Of a DNA stretch of 42,077 bases, positions 1 to 7,748 are shown piece by piece. The stretch covers positions 1-42,077 of the forward strand of contig JAITOY010000056.1 of NCBI GenBank assembly GCA_031289775.1, written 5' to 3'. The notes below the pieces were generated by a model. It saw only the letters and a program-made list of their open reading frames with translations. It made no database searches and was not told where the DNA came from. This DNA is from Synergistaceae bacterium. Lineage in GTDB: Bacteria; Synergistota; Synergistia; Synergistales; Synergistaceae. The position numbers and the translations under genes were made by a program. Within the stretch, counting starts at the first letter, position 1. Every line of letters begins with the position of its first letter.

Positions 1-195
1 TCCTACGACGGCCGCGTTCGGGATACGCGCCCGAATCGCGCAGGCTATCTTCTCAAGTTTATGGCCGATGACGGCGTTTACGATCCAAAGACCGCCGTCA
101 TCCGGTTTCCCGTCGTCGCCCATGATGGAGATGCACTCATCCACCGCCCGCGCGCTGTCCGCTATGCGAACGCTTGCCGAGTTAAATTTCAACAT
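1..195 (-). CDS. N-terminal fragment of an unrecognised protein, possibly FIST-domain
   Basis: Reading leftward from an ATG at 193-195, 65 codons stay open to the window edge, so only the N-terminus is visible. The start is supported by an AAGGAGAG Shine-Dalgarno sequence at 205-212, nine bases upstream. The fragment is soluble and has no signal peptide. The pattern of a hydrophobic strand (LWIVNAVIG) followed by an amphipathic helix and IPNAAVVG resembles the start of FIST sensory domains, where a strand, a helix and a P-x-A-x-VG turn occur in this order. That is a weak, remembered resemblance and not a firm assignment. It lies downstream of an IS relic and a terminator, so it is probably transcribed on its own. 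Confidence 0.5.
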   Translation of the reverse strand, partial: MLKFNSASVRIADSARAVDECISIMGDDGKPDDGGLWIVNAVIGHKLEKIACAIRARIPNAAVVG

Positions 196-286
196 GGTTA
201 AAAACTCTCCTTCACTCAGTCTTGAGCATTTTATAACATTATTACTTTTTTTATAACTATATATTATATCCTAAAATCCCGAAAAA

Positions 287-574
287 TTATACATAGGAGT
301 CCGATTTGAGCTTAAAAGCGTTGAGAATTTCCATCTGGAATTTCGTGAGTTTAGTGTACACAGCCTTACGATGCCCGTCCATTGTTATCTTTTGAAACGA
401 TTTCATTTCATTGATGATCTCCGGCCAACAGGATACGCCTTTTATTTATCTTACGCCATACACCAGATTTGAGCATAACTCCCCTTCGTAATAAATCGGG
501 ACTCCGCTTTGCTCTCCCAGCAGCATGCAAAGATTTACCTGCGGCAGGTCTTCCTTATCTCCCCGTCGCTCCAT
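287..574 (-). pseudogene. Relic of an IS4/IS1634-type transposase
   Basis: On the minus strand one reading frame runs from an ATG at 572-574 to TAA at 287-289, broken by one in-frame TAA at 446-448. The upstream part contains EDLPQVNLCMLLGEQSGVP followed by IYYEG, which matches the strand of IS4-superfamily transposases just after the first catalytic Asp (typically DLPQ-N-GLLFGE-SGLP-YY). The part after the stop, ending in TKLTKFQMEILNAFKLK, resembles the extreme C-terminus of the same proteins (T-x-x-Q-x-x-I-x-x-AF). Most of the middle of the protein, including the remaining DDE residues, is absent. So this is an internally deleted, non-functional remnant. No terminal inverted repeats or target duplication could be fixed. 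Confidence 0.55.
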
Positions 575-648
575 ACCGTTTTTTCAGCTTATTTTTTAAG
601 GTTTCGGGCAACGCAGCGATAAACATATTTTTTTAGACTCGAAAACCA

Positions 649-684
649 CAAAATAAGAACCCGGCAAAATGCCGAGTTCTTATT
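649..684 (-). terminator. Rho-independent terminator of the sugar ABC operon
   Basis: The arms 652-665 and 671-684 pair with one mismatch around a 5-base loop. Read on the minus strand, the stem is followed by TTTTGTGG. It sits about 70 bases after the stop of the binding-protein gene at 755, and so ends the leftward operon. Confidence 0.75.
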
Positions 685-726
685 GACATGCCATCAGATT
701 CGTTGATATGTCGTTCGGATTTTTTT

Positions 727-740
727 AATCAGCCCTTCTT
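727..740 (-). repeat. Short dispersed sequence, copy 1
   Basis: AAGAAGGGCTGATT on the minus strand, between the binding-protein stop and its terminator and close to the transposase relic. Confidence 0.35.
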
Positions 741-754
741 TTTACTCTCAGACG

Positions 755-1795
755 CTACTTGGAAAGCCCAAACGTGGTAAGGTTGTTGTCTTTAATATAC
801 TGCCTGTACCACTTGGTCATCTCGTCACGGCCGCTTTCCCGCACGATGAGAGCGGCGGCGTCCTTCGGGCGTATAACTTCGCCTTCATAATAATGTACGC
901 CCGGCTCAATCTTATACCCCTCCTGAATGTTGCGGGCGATTGCCTGCACCGAGAGATATCCGGCGAGGAAAATATTTTGGCCGACGACCACGTTCAGATA
1001 ACCCTCCTGCAAAAGGGTCAGCCCTTCCGCGCCAGGATCGAATGACGCCATGATCACGTCGCCACCCTCCTGTCTCTTCAGACGGCCGAGATTGACCGTC
1101 TCGGTTGCGGAAAGGCCCACCAGGGCTGTGAGGTTCGGGTTGGCTGTGTATATATTTTCCCAAGTATTGTAATTCAAAGTCGTATCCTCTTTTGTCTCAT
1201 AAGGACCTATGAATTCCATTGGCGTGCCTTTAAAAGCGTCTATAACGCCCTGCGCTCTTTTCGCGTGCGCTTCGGGACCCAGAAGGCAAACGCCAAGTCC
1301 TATCTTGCCCTTGTCTCCAGTGATTTCGCGAACAGCTTTGCCCAGTTTGTTCGCGAGCGCCCAGGCGTCTACGCCGTAATAGGCTATTCTCGCGCTGCTC
1401 GGGGCGTCGTTGTCCACTATTATGACAGGGATGCCCTTATCAACGGCATTTTTGATCGGCCTGTCCCAAACTGCCGGGTCACCAGCGATCATCACCATTC
1501 CGTCCGGATTCGTCGCAACGAGCGAATCGAACTGGGCTATCTGTTCCGTATTGTCGGCATTGACAGGACCTGTGTAAATGACTTCGGCGTTGTAATCCTC
1601 GCCTGCCGCCTCAGCGCCATACTGAAAAAGGCTCATCACCTCGGTTCCGGTAACGTGAACCACAAAGCCTATGCGAAGTTTTTTACCGCTTCCTCCCGAC
1701 GCGGCGGCAAAGACAGAGTCAACCTGCGCGAACACTGCTATTGAGAGCACCAACATGATCGCTAAAGCCCGAGTAATTATTTTTGCGCGTTTCAT
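755..1795 (-). CDS. Sugar ABC transporter substrate-binding protein (RbsB-like)
   Basis: Periplasmic binding protein of the pentose/hexose class (Peripla_BP_4, RbsB/XylF family), 346 residues. It delivers its ligand to the membrane complex encoded upstream. The N-terminus is a classical signal peptide: basic MKRAK, a hydrophobic stretch, and a cleavage site near SVFA-A. The mature part begins with the family strand LRIGFVVHVTGTEVM and keeps alternating Rossmann-like strands (DGMVMIAGDP, IPVIIVDNDAP). An upstream ATG at 1799-1801 is open too, but it lies only 2 bases from the AAGGAGG at 1804-1810. The ATG at 1793-1795 has 8-base spacing and is preferred. It is the last gene of the operon, which is unusual, since binding proteins are often first. 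The ligand cannot be read from sequence. A sugar, sugar acid or lactone fits the neighbours. Confidence 0.9.
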   Translation of the reverse strand: MKRAKIITRALAIMLVLSIAVFAQVDSVFAAASGGSGKKLRIGFVVHVTGTEVMSLFQYGAEAAGEDYNAEVIYTGPVNADNTEQIAQFDSLVATNPDGMVMIAGDPAVWDRPIKNAVDKGIPVIIVDNDAPSSARIAYYGVDAWALANKLGKAVREITGDKGKIGLGVCLLGPEAHAKRAQGVIDAFKGTPMEFIGPYETKEDTTLNYNTWENIYTANPNLTALVGLSATETVNLGRLKRQEGGDVIMASFDPGAEGLTLLQEGYLNVVVGQNIFLAGYLSVQAIARNIQEGYKIEPGVHYYEGEVIRPKDAAALIVRESGRDEMTKWYRQYIKDNNLTTFGLSK

Positions 1796-1878
1796 ACTCA
1801 TTTCCTCCTTAGTCTTATTTGACGAGATTACTCACATTGACAAACTCCTTTCAATTTCCTCCTTTCTAATTTAAATCG

Positions 1879-1914
1879 ATCTGGGGAAGAGCCAGTCAGG
1901 CGTCAGGGCCAGAT
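1879..1914 (-). other. Intercistronic stem-loop before the binding-protein gene
   Basis: ATCTGG (1879-1884) and CCAGAT (1909-1914) can pair in the 138-base gap between the fusion gene and the binding-protein gene. No T-run follows on the minus strand. It may be an RNA-processing or stability element that lets the 3' binding protein be made in excess. This is inference from position only. Confidence 0.3.
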
Positions 1915-1933
1915 TTTCCCTGATTTATGATGC

Positions 1934-4459
1934 TTAAATAGACGTTCTGTGTTTTTGAACAAGAAAATCTATGCTTATCGCTATTATGATTATCATTCCT
2001 ATAAATACGCTTCTCCACCCGATCTGAAGACCGAGAAAGACCAGACCGTTTTGGATCGTGGTAATAAGAACTATCCCGATGAGCGAGCCCCATATAGTGC
2101 CGGATCCGCCGCCCATTTTCGTTCCCCCCACAATCACGGCGCCGATTGCCGCTAGTTCGTACCCTCCGCCCGTAGTCGTATCAGCTGCCGTTAAATTGCT
2201 CAAAGAGAGCATCGAGGCAATGCCGACTAAAAAACCGCTCACGAGCATTACCGAGAATCTGCACTTTTTTATGTTTACGCCGCACTTTTCGGCAGCGGAA
2301 CTGTTGTCACCGTTGAGCAGAAGATGACGGGAAAATTTCGTCTTGTAGAATACCCAAAGGCAGAGGGCGAATACCGCTAGAGCCACAACGGTGAGTAGGG
2401 ATATGCCTCCGACGGCGGTTCGTCCCAGGTCGAAAAAGCTGTTTTCGGTAGGAAGACCGCTTATCGTTCTGCCATGATTGATGCTGAGGGCGAAACCTCT
2501 GAAGATTGTCATCGTTCCAAGAGTCACAACTATCGTCGGCAGGTTCAGCGATATCGCCAAGACTCCGTTGCACGCTCCAAGCAGCATGGCGAAACACACG
2601 CCCGCCGCAGCTCCCGCCCATGGTGAAAAGGAATATTTCACCATGAGCATCGCGGCAAAACTCATCGCCGCATTCAGCAGCCATCCCACGGACACGTCCA
2701 CCTCGCCGGTCGCGAACACGAATGTCATTCCAAAAGTTATGATGCCAAGGACGCTCATCTGTTTGAGGATGATCGAGGCATTGTTTTGCGTCATGAATCC
2801 GTCGATAAAAATGGAAAAAAGACACGCGACGACTAGGAAAGCCATGAAAACTCCGACTTCCCTCATCATAAAAAATTTTCTCAACCTGGCGTAGACCTGG
2901 GATTCGGCTTCGTTCGAGCCCCGCTCGGATTTTGCGCCGTCTGTTGGATCGGATGCTTTTTCCTTGTTTATGCCAGCGTCTCCGGCGATATACTTTAAGA
3001 TCGTCTCCTTATCCGCCCCGCCCTCAATCTCATGAATGATCCGCCCATCTCGGAATAGGATGATTCTATCGCTCAGGGATGTAAGCTCGTCGATTTCAGA
3101 GGACATCAAAATAACGGCGAGCCCCTGTTTTGAAATAGAATCTATCAATTCGTATACTTCTTTTTTTGCCCCTACATCCACGCCGCGCGTAGGGTCGTCT
3201 AAAATAAGCAGTTTTGGGTTGGTCGCGAGCCACTTTGCGAGCAGAACTTTCTGCTGATTGCCGCCGCTGAGCTGCAGAACCTTTGTTCGAACGCTTTCAG
3301 TGACGATATTGAGTTGTTTCGCGTAGGATGATGAAATGTCACGATCCCGCTTGTGGTTTAAAATGCCGTAACGCGCCGTTATGAACGACAGACTCATGGC
3401 TATATTGTCAGTAATGGACCAATCAAGAATGAGACCCGCTTCCCGCCTGTCGCTCGGCACCATTGAAATACCGCTGCGCATCGCGTTCTCAGCGGATCTC
3501 AGGAAAATTTCCCGATCCATCATCTTCACGCTGCCGGAATTGATCCCGCGCAAACCGAAAAGCGCCTGCAGTATCGTCTCTATTCCGCATCCGGCAAGTC
3601 CGCAAAGCCCGACGACCTCGCCCGAAGCCACTTTAAAGCTGATATCCGCTATCTCGTCGCTGACGCATACGTCCTGAACGTCCAAAACGTTTTCTCCGAC
3701 CTCGGACTGCGTCCGCTCGAACAGCTTAGTGGTTTTGCGATTCAGCATGATTGGGATCACAGTATCCACGCTTGATTCCTCTTTTTTCAGCGTCACTATA
3801 TACTGTCCGTCCCGCATGATGGTAATTCGGTCGGCTATTTCGAATACTTCGTCAAGGCGATGTGAGATATATATGATGGTTATACCTTTTTCCTTCAGGC
3901 GCGCAATTATTTTAAACAATATTTTCGTCTCGTAAATGTTGAGAGCGGAATTAGGTTCGTCAAGTATCAGTACTCTGGCGTCGTCAGCCAGGGCGCGAGC
4001 GATTTCCACCCACTGTCTCTGCCCGATGGACAGGTTTTTGATCGGCGTTTCAGAATCAATATCGAGCTCCATCTCCTTGAGTATCTCGCCGGAGCGCTCC
4101 GCCATTCCGCGACGATCCAAACGCCCGGTACGCGTCAGTTCCTTTCCTGCGAATATATTGTCCGACGCGGTCTGAAGGGTGAAAAGAGAAAGCTCCTGGA
4201 AAACTATACTGACCCGGTTTTCCCTTGCCTGACTTGTATTCTCAGGATTGTAGGGTTTGCCGTCGAACAGCATTTCTCCGCTGTCCGGTTTGTACACGCC
4301 GGCAAGAAGGTTCATCAGAGTGGATTTTCCCGCGCCGTTTTCGCCCAATAACGCGTGAACTTCCCCTTTCGCGATGGAAAAACTGACGTCATTTACGGCG
4401 TGTATACGATTGAAGGATTTATTTAAATTCCTGATTTCAAAGAAATTTTCGTTCTCCAT
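1934..4459 (-). CDS. Sugar ABC transporter: fused double ATPase and permease (RbsA-RbsC-like)
   Basis: An 841-residue natural fusion. Residues 1 to about 490 are an RbsA/MglA-type tandem ATPase. NBD1 has Walker A GENGAGKST (39-47), signature LSIGQ (143-147) and Walker B LILDEP (164-169). NBD2 has a degenerate Walker A, GLAGCGIET (287-295), as is usual for RbsA, plus LSGGN (397-401) and LLILDDP (417-423). A polar linker (about 490-526) leads into an RbsC-type permease with the hallmarks ATGEVDVSVG and GGGYELAAIGAVIVGG. These are normally two separate genes, and no stop or good ribosome site interrupts the junction. An upstream in-frame GTG (4471) overlaps the Shine-Dalgarno sequence. ATG 4457-4459 lies 9 bases after GAGGTG and is preferred. 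The stop codon of the preceding permease gene overlaps that ribosome site, which suggests coupling. Confidence 0.9.
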   Translation of the reverse strand: MENENFFEIRNLNKSFNRIHAVNDVSFSIAKGEVHALLGENGAGKSTLMNLLAGVYKPDSGEMLFDGKPYNPENTSQARENRVSIVFQELSLFTLQTASDNIFAGKELTRTGRLDRRGMAERSGEILKEMELDIDSETPIKNLSIGQRQWVEIARALADDARVLILDEPNSALNIYETKILFKIIARLKEKGITIIYISHRLDEVFEIADRITIMRDGQYIVTLKKEESSVDTVIPIMLNRKTTKLFERTQSEVGENVLDVQDVCVSDEIADISFKVASGEVVGLCGLAGCGIETILQALFGLRGINSGSVKMMDREIFLRSAENAMRSGISMVPSDRREAGLILDWSITDNIAMSLSFITARYGILNHKRDRDISSSYAKQLNIVTESVRTKVLQLSGGNQQKVLLAKWLATNPKLLILDDPTRGVDVGAKKEVYELIDSISKQGLAVILMSSEIDELTSLSDRIILFRDGRIIHEIEGGADKETILKYIAGDAGINKEKASDPTDGAKSERGSNEAESQVYARLRKFFMMREVGVFMAFLVVACLFSIFIDGFMTQNNASIILKQMSVLGIITFGMTFVFATGEVDVSVGWLLNAAMSFAAMLMVKYSFSPWAGAAAGVCFAMLLGACNGVLAISLNLPTIVVTLGTMTIFRGFALSINHGRTISGLPTENSFFDLGRTAVGGISLLTVVALAVFALCLWVFYKTKFSRHLLLNGDNSSAAEKCGVNIKKCRFSVMLVSGFLVGIASMLSLSNLTAADTTTGGGYELAAIGAVIVGGTKMGGGSGTIWGSLIGIVLITTIQNGLVFLGLQIGWRSVFIGMIIIIAISIDFLVQKHRTSI

Positions 4460-4472
4460 ATCGCTAGTCACC

Positions 4473-5435
4473 TCATCCAGCGGAACGCTTCGAAAGCTTC
4501 TGCACGGCTATTGCTCCTATAAGCAGGAAACCGGTGGCCGCCTCCTGCCATGCCGGACTCAAACCCATCAACATCAAACCGTTGCGGATGACAGTGATCA
4601 GCACAATGCCTCCCATAGTTCCCCACACGGAACCATCTCCGCCGTTTACGTTCGCGCCGCCGGCAACAACAGCCGTTATCGCAAGCATTTCATATCCGCT
4701 CCCGGCTTCCGGGGCGGCCGAGCCAATATAAGAGAGAGCAAGAACCGAAGATAAGCCGCAGAAGAAACCCATAATGGTCAAATTCTGCACGATACGCTTT
4801 TTTACCGGCACTCCCGAATAGACCGCAGCCTTTATATTGCTCCCCATTGCTCTAAAATCTCTGCATATCTTTGAATTATTGAAATACCAGGCGGTTATCG
4901 TGACAATAAGGAGGGCAACGTAAAAAATGCTGGCGACGGGCCCAATGGAACTTTTGCCGAATTCGAAAAAGTTGCTTTGCATGAGGTTGCCAATGCCATG
5001 GGCATTGGTGAAAACCAGGGTTATGCCTTTAAAAATGTTTACCGTTCCAAGAGTGATAATAATGGCCCGAATACCCAGCGTCATTGTGAGAACGCCATTC
5101 AGGAAGCCGCACAAAAGACCTGTACATACTCCGGCGATCGACGCAAACCATGGGTTTAAGCCGCTCAGGATCAAAAACCCCATGATATTCATTGACAAGT
5201 TATATATAGCGCCTACGGAGATATCCATTTCGCCCGTCGAAACGACGAAAGTCATGCCGGACGCGATAATCATGAAGACCACCATTTGTCGCAACAGGCG
5301 GGATATATTTCGAACCGTGAGGAAAGTGTCTGTGACCGCCGAGAAAATCAACACGACAAGCATAATGCCAATGAGTATGGAATAGTTGCTCCATTTGATT
5401 TGGAAAGAACTCTTTTCAGACACGGCATCGATCAT
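4473..5435 (-). CDS. Sugar ABC transporter permease (RbsC-like)
   Basis: Inner-membrane permease of the ribose/xylose/arabinose class (BPD_transp_2), about 320 residues with 8-10 hydrophobic segments. Two family hallmarks are clear: STGEMDISVG near residue 70 and GSGYEMLAITAVVAGG near residue 245. With the permease half of the neighbouring fusion it probably forms a heterodimeric channel, since two distinct permease domains are encoded for one binding protein. Start choice is uncertain. ATG 5433-5435 has only a weak GGGTG upstream. A GTG at 5487-5489 extends the reading frame by 18 residues into the 3' end of the lactonase gene but has no visible ribosome site. The gene ends in the ribosome site of the ATPase-permease fusion. 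Confidence 0.88.
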   Translation of the reverse strand: MIDAVSEKSSFQIKWSNYSILIGIMLVVLIFSAVTDTFLTVRNISRLLRQMVVFMIIASGMTFVVSTGEMDISVGAIYNLSMNIMGFLILSGLNPWFASIAGVCTGLLCGFLNGVLTMTLGIRAIIITLGTVNIFKGITLVFTNAHGIGNLMQSNFFEFGKSSIGPVASIFYVALLIVTITAWYFNNSKICRDFRAMGSNIKAAVYSGVPVKKRIVQNLTIMGFFCGLSSVLALSYIGSAAPEAGSGYEMLAITAVVAGGANVNGGDGSVWGTMGGIVLITVIRNGLMLMGLSPAWQEAATGFLLIGAIAVQKLSKRSAG

Positions 5436-5466
5436 TTTAATCACCCGAGTATGCAGCCTGAGCCGC

Positions 5467-6411
5467 TTAATGTTTGTTATTGACTTCACGAAGTTGAAGA
5501 TGTCTGATATGACTGTGTCCGCGTATTTTCGTACGAACAGATATTAGGCAACTCCTGCAAGTTATAAAAATTGTCCGCCCGTCGTCTGAACCCCAGGCAA
5601 AGTTCAAGACAGGCTCCTCGGTGAGCAGCACGCCGAGGAGCTTTCCACTTGGGTCAAAATAATAAAGACCGTCGCGAGCCGCGCATACGACATTGCCGAT
5701 TTCGTCAATTTTCATGCCGTCTGGCATGGTTGCGCGTTCTCCCTCTGTGCCTGCAAAAAAACGTTTATTGGAAAGGTTTCCGTCCTCCGACACATCATAC
5801 GCAAATATGCTGTAAGCAGGGGAATCGTTTATATACATCATCCTCTCGTCCAGGGAAAAACAGAGACCATTCGGGTTCCTGAAGCCCTCAGCGGCGATGG
5901 AAAGACGCCCCTTTCTTTCATCGAGGACGTATACCGGACGCCGCTCGGAAGGGTAAGGCCTCGGTATCCCGGCGGGCTCGTCGTTTCGTCCGAAAATTGG
6001 ATCCGTAAAATATATCAGTCCGTCAGAGCGCATTACTACATCGTTGGGGGAATTTAGTTCTATGTCGTCAAAACTGTCGGCCAGTACAGAATAGCCGGAT
6101 CCGTCGAGACCGCGGCGCACAAGCTTACTGTCATGATGATCGCACATGATCAGTCCCCGCCCTCTATCCAGCCAATTGCCGTTTGACTTTTTGCCGTTAT
6201 AGAAGAGCAACTTTGCCCCATCCCCTTCGGACCAGGTCATTGTCCTGTTAGTGGGGATGTCGTTAAAAATCAGCCGATTGCCGTCATAGTCCCATACCGG
6301 TCCCTCGCCGATAACAAAACCGTCGGCGAGCTTCTCAAAATTTTGTGCCGCGTCGATATATTCGTAAAGTTTGTCGTCAAAAACTCGCAACGACAGAGAC
6401 ATCCGCTTCAT
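5467..6411 (-). CDS. SMP-30/gluconolactonase-family lactonase
   Basis: A 314-residue cytoplasmic six-bladed beta-propeller of the SMP-30/gluconolactonase/LRE family, which opens sugar lactones to aldonic acids with a bound divalent metal. Family features seen in order: GEGPVWDYDGNRLIFNDI (metal-ligand Glu and first blade), NSPNDVVMRSDGLIYFTDP (Asn ligand), FRNPNGLCFSLDERMMYINDS (catalytic-site Asn and Asp region) and MPDGMKIDEIGNV. It is the first gene of the leftward operon, so its lactone substrate or product is probably linked to the ligand of the ABC importer. ATG 6409-6411 is 4 bases from AGGA; ATG 6400-6402 is 10 bases from AGGAAGG, and either could be used. The C-terminal 20 residues are less family-like. 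Confidence 0.85.
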   Translation of the reverse strand: MKRMSLSLRVFDDKLYEYIDAAQNFEKLADGFVIGEGPVWDYDGNRLIFNDIPTNRTMTWSEGDGAKLLFYNGKKSNGNWLDRGRGLIMCDHHDSKLVRRGLDGSGYSVLADSFDDIELNSPNDVVMRSDGLIYFTDPIFGRNDEPAGIPRPYPSERRPVYVLDERKGRLSIAAEGFRNPNGLCFSLDERMMYINDSPAYSIFAYDVSEDGNLSNKRFFAGTEGERATMPDGMKIDEIGNVVCAARDGLYYFDPSGKLLGVLLTEEPVLNFAWGSDDGRTIFITCRSCLISVRTKIRGHSHIRHLQLREVNNKH

Positions 6412-6568
6412 CCCTTCCTAAAAACCAACACTCGTTCATCCAATTTCAAAACGACAAACAGACAACAATACCTGAGCATCCCGCACTCGTTATCATAAAA
6501 GCGTACGCCCTCTTTAAATATTTATATCCATCTCAAATCAGTATCATTGAAATTGTACAATCATAAAT

Positions 6569-6587
6569 TTGTCTTATGAGTTTATAA
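6569..6587 (-). promoter_or_regulatory. Candidate operator 1 (19-bp near-palindrome)
   Basis: TTGTCTTATGAGTTTATAA in plus orientation. It matches 15 of 19 positions of the site at 6760-6778 and 13 of 19 of the site at 11519-11537. It lies just after the -10 box of the leftward promoter, over the expected transcription start. Confidence 0.6.
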
Positions 6588-6592
6588 GTTTC

Positions 6593-6620
6593 ATTATATA
6601 TAATATTTCCCCATAGTCAA
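6593..6620 (-). promoter_or_regulatory. Promoter of the lactonase/ABC operon
   Basis: On the minus strand, TTGACT (6620-6615) and TATAAT (6598-6593) are separated by 16 bases. Transcription would start near 6586, inside candidate operator 1. Confidence 0.65.
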
Positions 6621-6731
6621 GACAAATAATATCCATCCCCCACAAACTGGAACAATTTATTCCACGTACATGTACAGGTCTTCCGGGCTTATAAAATCAT
6701 CCCGCGCGGATTTTGAGGCCGAAATGCCGTA

Positions 6732-6760
6732 TTGACAATATCTCGATGAAAAGATATATT
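6732..6760 (+). promoter_or_regulatory. Promoter of the isomerase/LarA-like operon
   Basis: TTGACA (6732-6737) and TATATT (6755-6760) are separated by 17 bases. The predicted start near 6767 lies inside candidate operator 2. Confidence 0.7.
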
Positions 6761-6778
6761 TGTATTATCACTTTACAA
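6760..6778 (+). promoter_or_regulatory. Candidate operator 2 (19-bp near-palindrome)
   Basis: TTGTATTATCACTTTACAA. The outer TTGTA and TACAA half-sites are inverted repeats with 9 bases between them, and the arms extend outward to ATTTGTA/TACAAAT at 6758-6780. It matches 16 of 19 positions of the site at 11519-11537. A roadblock or overlapping repressor site for the GntR protein encoded at 11751-12476 is the natural reading. Confidence 0.65.
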
Positions 6779-6799
6779 ATTTATAAGGGAAGTGTTTTA

Positions 6800-7684
6800 A
6801 TGGTCAAAATTAGCGCATTCCCTAAGTGCTGGATCGAGAAAATTTGCAGCGGCGAAATGGATCTTCACGAGTGGATCGATATTGCGCAACAGTTGGAATG
6901 CGACGGTCTTGAACTATATTTTGGTTTTTTTCGCACCTATGACGACGATTACCTCTCGGAAGTGAGAAGGCACATTGCGGATTGCAATATGGAATTCTCA
7001 ATGATGTGCGCGTCTCCTGATTTTACAAGACCGTCGCGCGGTGAGCGCCTCGAGGAAATAGAAAAAGAAAAAGAACTGATACGAGCGACAGCCAGGCTCG
7101 GCGGACGTTTCACCAGAATTTTGTCAGGGCAAAAACGACCCGGCCTTTCAATCGAAGACGGTGTGGCGATGACGGTGGAGTGCATTGAGGCATGCCTGCC
7201 CTGCGCCGCAGAAAACGGCGTCACCCTGGCAATGGAGAATCACTATAAGGATGGATATTGGACTTACCCTGAATTTGCGCAGAAAATCGACGTTTTTATG
7301 TCTGTTGTTACACAAATTGACTCGCCTTACTTTGGAGTCCAATATGATCCTTCAAATACTCTTGTAGCGAACGAAGACCCCCTCGAACTCCTGAATTTAG
7401 TCGTCTCTCGCGTAAAGACCGTGCATGCGAGCGACAGGTATGTCGCAGCCGGATACGATCCGTCAGAGGTCTTGCAGAGCGCTGGAGATATTGGATATCA
7501 TCCGGCATTGAGACACGGAGTGGTGGGCAAAGGCCTGAATGATTACGACGCGATTTTTAAAAAATTGTCAAGCGTCGGCTTCGACAGTTGGGTATCTCTT
7601 GAAGACGGTATGAACGGGATGGAAGAGATGAAAGAATCTGTGGATTTTTTAAAAAAAATGAGAAGTAAATATTTTTCAAAGTGA
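6800..7684 (+). CDS. Sugar phosphate isomerase/epimerase-like TIM barrel
   Basis: A 294-residue protein of the xylose-isomerase-like TIM-barrel family (AP_endonuc_2 fold). Members isomerise or epimerise sugars and keto-sugars, dehydrate inosose, or in a few cases decarboxylate 3-oxo sugar acids. The metal-binding set is complete: Glu146 in LAMENHY, Asp183 in VQYDPSN, His209 in VHASD and Glu268 in SLEDG. The ATG at 6800-6802 is chosen because GGAAG lies 7 bases upstream; longer in-frame starts reach into the promoter and operator. It is first in an operon with the LarA-like gene 64 bases downstream. The substrate is not predictable from sequence. Confidence 0.85.
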   Translation: MVKISAFPKCWIEKICSGEMDLHEWIDIAQQLECDGLELYFGFFRTYDDDYLSEVRRHIADCNMEFSMMCASPDFTRPSRGERLEEIEKEKELIRATARLGGRFTRILSGQKRPGLSIEDGVAMTVECIEACLPCAAENGVTLAMENHYKDGYWTYPEFAQKIDVFMSVVTQIDSPYFGVQYDPSNTLVANEDPLELLNLVVSRVKTVHASDRYVAAGYDPSEVLQSAGDIGYHPALRHGVVGKGLNDYDAIFKKLSSVGFDSWVSLEDGMNGMEEMKESVDFLKKMRSKYFSK

Positions 7685-7748
7685 AGGCTCGTATAAAATC
7701 ATAGCTATTACAGGTTCCTCAACGAAATCACAGAAAGGTTGTGTGAAA

